DNA of 10,751 bases from CAYLLN01 sp040901775 (lineage in GTDB: Bacteria > Planctomycetota > Planctomycetia > Pirellulales > Pirellulaceae), in NCBI GenBank assembly GCA_040901775.1, contig JBBDYF010000308.1, forward strand, positions 1 to 10,751, written 5' to 3'. How positions within the stretch are numbered: position 1 is the first letter of the stretch; each line of letters begins with the position of its first letter. The notes under the pieces were generated by a model, which was not told the origin of the DNA, ran no database searches, and saw nothing but the letters and a program-made list of their open reading frames with translations. This document shows positions 6,932-10,751 of this stretch, one piece after another. The translations under genes and the position numbers were made by a program.

Positions 6932-7291
6932 GACGCACCACAATCCACGCTGGCAGCCACCGCCCGAGGCATCTTGCCCGCGGCGCTTGAGGCTGCTTTT
7001 ATGTATGGCCCCTCCGAATAGGGCGTTTCGTATCCATCCACTTTGTGGCTTGTCAGCCGGAACCGGCGCATCGGACGAGATAGCAAGCCTGAAGGTACTG
7101 TTTATCGTACTGACCGGCCGTCGGTTGTCAACAATAAATCCAATTGCGGCATGGATTTACAGCTTCACACCTGCCCCCGCTGGCGATTGGCATTAGGCTT
7201 GTTGGGTACTCATGGCGTCTCCTGGCGTTGCGAGCCGCATTTTTCCAGAATGGCAAGGGCCAAACGGCGTCCAAGGCAAGTGGCGGTCGGA
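6932..7291. other. Divergent intergenic region between the kinase and SirB1-like genes
   Basis: About 360 bases separate the two divergent starts. The stretch holds a candidate minus-strand promoter (7104-7131), two direct copies of GTACTG 12 bases apart (7095-7100 and 7107-7112), and a short inverted repeat GCCGGAACCGGC. The frame of the SirB1-like gene stays open back to 7043, but the amino acids there (many Arg, Trp, Cys, no homology-like pattern) do not look like protein. I found no convincing promoter for the plus strand and no RNA gene. Confidence 0.5.
7104..7131 (-). promoter_or_regulatory. Candidate sigma-70-like promoter for the kinase gene
   Basis: On the minus strand a perfect -35 hexamer TTGACA (7131-7126) is followed after 16 bases by TACGAT (7109-7104), four of six matches to TATAAT. 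GATAAA, starting three bases further on, is an alternative -10 with a longer spacer. Transcription would start near 7097 and leave a leader of about 165 bases before the ATG at 6931. Planctomycete promoters are poorly defined, so this rests only on resemblance to the general bacterial consensus. Confidence 0.35.
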
Positions 7292-7981
7292 ATGGATCAA
7301 ACTCCCAACTTCTGTCGCCTGATCGCCTACGAGCACTTCGTTCGCCACCTTGATACGCTCGATACGACAGCCTCGTTGGTGCAAGCAGCCGTCGCGATCT
7401 CCATGCACGAGCTCGACGGCATCGACCCGGACCAGATTGCCAGCCGGCTCAACAAGCTGGCGGCACGCATTGGCGGACGAGTCCACAGCGGCAATCAACA
7501 GGCGCTCCTGGCCCATCTGCACGACGTGCTGTTTGTCGAGGAAGGTTTTGCAGGCAACACCGAGCGGTATTATGACGCCGGAAACAGCTACCTGCCCGTG
7601 GTGCTGCAAACGAAGCGGGGACTGCCCATTATTCTGGCGCTCCTTTACAAGGCGGTGGCCCAAGGAGTGGGGTTAGAAGCCGAAGGGCTCAATTCGCCGG
7701 GTCATTTTCTGGTGCAGGTGCGCTGCGGCGGCGAGTGGATGTATGTTGATCCGTTTTTCCATGGGCAATCGCTCTCGCGGGAAGAAGCCTTCAGCCGGCT
7801 GGAGCAGATGGGGGGGCGGGAAATGCCGCGTGAAGATCAAATCCTCTCGCCGGCGACGCATCAGCAGTGGCTGTCCCGGATCCTGGCCAACTTGCAGGCG
7901 CAGTTTGCCAATGAGGGTCGCCAGGACGACCTGGCTGCCATGACGGAGCTTCAGGAGGCGCTGGGAGAGACATTTTATTGA
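7292..7981 (+). CDS. SirB1-like transglutaminase-fold protein (Transglut_core2) lacking a nucleophilic cysteine
   Basis: This protein of about 229 residues belongs to the SirB1/Transglut_core2 family (PF13369). Typical features are the N-terminal helix with LVQAAVAISMHELDGIDPD (29-47), the segment from LHDVLFVEEGFAGNTERYY (76-94) into NSYLPVVLQTKRG, then LPIILALLYKAVAQ (111-124), SPGHFLVQV (135-143) with His138, and YVDPFFHG (151-158) with Asp153. The His and Asp of a transglutaminase triad are present, but the helix that would carry the cysteine has none, as is usual in this family, so it is probably not a thiol enzyme. The biochemical role is not known. It is cytoplasmic by sequence. ATG 7292 fits the usual family start. 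ATG 7250 in the same frame is possible. Neither has a strong ribosome binding site. The stop overlaps the next gene's start (TTGA), so the two products are probably made together. Confidence 0.8.
   Translation: MDQTPNFCRLIAYEHFVRHLDTLDTTASLVQAAVAISMHELDGIDPDQIASRLNKLAARIGGRVHSGNQQALLAHLHDVLFVEEGFAGNTERYYDAGNSYLPVVLQTKRGLPIILALLYKAVAQGVGLEAEGLNSPGHFLVQVRCGGEWMYVDPFFHGQSLSREEAFSRLEQMGGREMPREDQILSPATHQQWLSRILANLQAQFANEGRQDDLAAMTELQEALGETFY
7963..7969 (+). promoter_or_regulatory. Ribosome binding site supporting the TTG start of the zinc protein
   Basis: GGGAGAG lies eight bases before TTG 7978, inside the last codons of the SirB1-like gene. There is no in-frame ATG before residue 97 of the downstream frame, so this site together with the stop/start overlap decides the unusual start. 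Confidence 0.6.
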
Positions 7982-8442
7982 CACACCTCTCGTTTTGCTG
8001 CCCCGCTTGTCGCCACACTGAGCGATCCAACTCGGAGACGCTGATCGCGCGCCTGCAAGGAGCCGGCCTGCTGAAGCGAGCAACGCGCCAGGAGCGGAAG
8101 GATTTGCCCTACCTGATCGCGCTGGCCCGGACTGTATCGGTCCAGTGGCGTTGTGCGGCTTGCGGGGCTCCTGGATTGACCGTGGAGGAAGCCGGCGGGC
8201 CAGCGGACGATTTCGAGGTGGGGCAGCCTTGTGCGGCGTGCGGGAAGAGAATCCCCGCCGAGCGGATGGAGTTGTTTCCCGACACGACGCTCTGCACGGC
8301 CTGCCAGTCGGTGGTCGATCGGGGTCGCACTCCCGACACGCAGGAGTATTGTCCGCGGTGCGGTACCCTGATGCAGATTCGCGCCGGTCGCTCAAGCGGC
8401 GTGGCCCGGTACGCCCTTGTCTGCCCTCAATGTCGGCGATGA
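7978..8442 (+). CDS. Multi-zinc-ribbon protein with a DksA/TraR-type C4 zinc finger
   Basis: This 154-residue protein has 13 cysteines and six CxxC pairs: Cys8/11, 59/62, 85/88, 106/109, 125/128 and 149/152. Residues 85-110 read CAACGKRIPAER...PDTTLCTACQ, which matches the DksA/TraR C4 zinc finger pattern (PF01258) in both cysteine spacing and the IP..R and P....C residues. The pair 125/128 with 149/152 forms a second ribbon, ending CPQC-RR. The pairs 8/11 and 59/62 could form a third. There is no long coiled coil of the kind that DksA inserts into RNA polymerase, so it is not a DksA orthologue. Binding to nucleic acid, RNA polymerase or another protein are all possible. The start is TTG, overlapping the preceding stop as TTGA with a good ribosome binding site. 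The coding call is strong, the function is unassigned, and coupling to the SirB1-like gene suggests a shared process. Confidence 0.75.
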   Translation: MTHLSFCCPACRHTERSNSETLIARLQGAGLLKRATRQERKDLPYLIALARTVSVQWRCAACGAPGLTVEEAGGPADDFEVGQPCAACGKRIPAERMELFPDTTLCTACQSVVDRGRTPDTQEYCPRCGTLMQIRAGRSSGVARYALVCPQCRR

Positions 8443-8444
8443 GG

Positions 8445-8486
8445 CCAGGGGTCAGGGGCCAGGGATCAGGAGACAGGAAACAAGAT
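8445..8486 (+). repeat. Degenerate heptanucleotide tandem repeat, consensus NCAGGRR
   Basis: Six consecutive seven-base units fill most of the gap between the zinc-protein stop and the leucine-rich-repeat gene: CCAGGGG, TCAGGGG, CCAGGGA, TCAGGAG, ACAGGAA and the decayed ACAAGAT. Units drift progressively from G-rich to A-rich towards the next start codon. Intergenic heptamer arrays of this type resemble the short tandemly repeated repeats described in cyanobacteria, and similar CAGGGGT runs occur in planctomycete genomes (from memory, not searched). Their role is unknown. Confidence 0.75.
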
Positions 8487-8498
8487 TCGGAGTCCTTC

Positions 8499-9266
8499 AT
8501 GAGTGGCAATCGCTTTCGCATTCGATCGCTGGCAATCGTTCTGGCCGCGCTCGCAGGCATGGTCGCACTGGGGTGGCTTACCGGCCAGTGGCTGCCGCTC
8601 ACGTGGAACCGCCCATCGAAGGTTGAGCCATCGGCAGCTCAGGTCAGCGAGATGCCGCTGGGCAATCAGATTGCCGCAGTCGAGCGTGGGGCCAGTGCGA
8701 CGATCCATGTGACGGCTCTACCGGTCGGTGGCCGCGAAGTTGCCGAACTCGTGCAACTGAAGGGTCTGCAGATTATGCAGCTTGACCATCTGGACAATGC
8801 CGTTGGCGACGAAGATTGCCAGGCTATTACGCGACTGAGTGCGCTCGTTCAACTGCGAATTCGTGGCGGCTCCGTCGGCGATGCGGGGGTCGCGCATCTG
8901 GCAGCCTTACGGAATTTGAGAATCCTCAACCTACCGCAGAGCCGCGTCACCGATCGCGGCCTTCGGCTTTTGGCCAATGCTCCGCGGCTCAGCCAATTGC
9001 GCCTGGGCAGCCCGCAGATCACGGACGACGGCCTGAAGTCGCTCGCTAATTTTCCAGCGCTCAAGCAACTCCACCTGATCGACGCCCCGATCACCGACAA
9101 AGGGCTAAAGACGATTGCCGCGCTGCTCAAGCTGGAGTCCCTCTATCTCGACGGCAGTCGTGTGACCGACGCCGGCCTCGACCGGCTGTTTCGCGTCCGC
9201 TCTGACCTGCATGTGCATATCGATCAGCAGCACCATGACCGGGATCCCAACACGGACCATCCCTGA
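8499..9266 (+). CDS. Membrane-anchored leucine-rich-repeat protein
   Basis: This 255-residue protein has an N-terminal signal anchor (positive residues 5-9, hydrophobic 10-28 without a clear cleavage site), then a linker to about residue 89 and a leucine-rich-repeat domain. Five repeats of exactly 24 residues run 116-139, 140-163, 164-187, 188-211 and 212-235, each of the pattern LxxLxL......(V/I)TDxGLxxLA, preceded by a 26-residue less regular one (90-115). The short hydrophilic tail (236-255) is His/Asp-rich. This 'TDxGL' type is common in planctomycete proteins and usually serves protein binding; the partner is unknown. The repeats probably face the periplasm. ATG 8499 is chosen because GGAG lies six bases upstream and the anchor follows at once. 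The frame is open further upstream to 8145, but that part overlaps the zinc-protein gene. The heptamer repeat separates it from that gene by 56 bases. Confidence 0.85.
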   Translation: MSGNRFRIRSLAIVLAALAGMVALGWLTGQWLPLTWNRPSKVEPSAAQVSEMPLGNQIAAVERGASATIHVTALPVGGREVAELVQLKGLQIMQLDHLDNAVGDEDCQAITRLSALVQLRIRGGSVGDAGVAHLAALRNLRILNLPQSRVTDRGLRLLANAPRLSQLRLGSPQITDDGLKSLANFPALKQLHLIDAPITDKGLKTIAALLKLESLYLDGSRVTDAGLDRLFRVRSDLHVHIDQQHHDRDPNTDHP

Positions 9267-9289
9267 ACCCCAGTCGTCCGCGGCTCGTC

Positions 9290-9318
9290 TAGTTCAAGAA
9301 TCCCCCTGCCGATATGAT
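9290..9318 (+). promoter_or_regulatory. Candidate promoter of alaS
   Basis: TATGAT (9313-9318), five of six matches to the -10 consensus, lies about 41 bases before the alaS start. Seventeen bases further upstream only the poor -35 candidate TAGTTC (9290-9295) is found. Transcription would begin near 9325 with a leader of about 35 bases. The 93-base gap holds no clear terminator for the preceding gene. Confidence 0.35.
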
Positions 9319-9359
9319 CGAAAGTTTGCTCCGCGGGGCCCGATCCTCCCAAAATCGCC

Positions 9360-10751
<1,392 letters not shown>

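Noticed and set aside
6260..7021. Plus-strand reading frame of 253 codons antisense to the kinase domain.
   Set aside because: The opposite strand encodes unmistakable kinase motifs; this frame is Arg/Val-rich without recognisable features.
7043..7291. N-terminal extension of the SirB1-like protein back to TTG 7043.
   Set aside because: The extra 83 residues have no protein-like pattern, the family normally starts near 7292, and a candidate promoter for the opposite gene lies there.
9241..9248. Palindrome GGGATCCC, also present near 9450.
   Set aside because: An eight-base palindrome found twice in GC-rich DNA, once inside a coding region, is expected by chance and has no supporting context.
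8145..9266. Leucine-rich-repeat frame extended to 8145.
   Set aside because: The extension runs through the zinc-protein gene and the heptamer repeat; the membrane anchor begins at 8499 with GGAG upstream.

Overview
The window looks like chromosomal DNA of a planctomycete, most likely in or near the Pirellulales. This is inferred from the gene set: a membrane-anchored Hanks-type Ser/Thr kinase with a DMG motif, a PQQ-like beta-propeller lipoprotein, a secreted transglutaminase-like protein, an anchored protein with 'VTDxGL' leucine-rich repeats, and an alanyl-tRNA synthetase with the extended GPDGVCGPC segment. High GC and G/C-ending codons fit. No mobile element, tRNA, rRNA or CRISPR array was seen.

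Left part, positions 1-6931. A plus-strand fragment (3-215) is the C-terminus of a probable surface protein and meets a minus-strand cluster tail to tail. In the direction of transcription that cluster is the kinase (6931-4073), transglutaminase-like protein (3951-2938), propeller lipoprotein (2941-1439, overlapping the previous stop by ATGA), thioredoxin-like protein (1340-903) and a TIGR04283-type family 2 glycosyltransferase (899-219). The middle three are exported or predicted to be, so they may form a small cell-envelope module. The 98-base gap before the thioredoxin gene holds three overlapping inverted repeats, one of which would enclose its ribosome binding site.

Middle, positions 6932-7291. 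This is a divergent intergenic region with one candidate promoter for the kinase and no convincing gene.

Right part, positions 7292-10751, all plus strand. It holds a SirB1-like transglutaminase-fold protein without a cysteine nucleophile, a 13-cysteine zinc protein with a DksA/TraR-type finger that starts at TTG inside the previous stop (TTGA), a degenerate heptanucleotide tandem repeat, a leucine-rich-repeat membrane-anchored protein, and the first 464 codons of alaS, which runs off the window.

Most of this is recognisable planctomycete biology. The less ordinary items are the structured thioredoxin leader, the coupled SirB1/zinc-protein pair, the heptamer repeat, the large unassigned outer domain of the kinase, and a stretch of aberrant codon use inside alaS. 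No complete undescribed defence or mobile system is visible.
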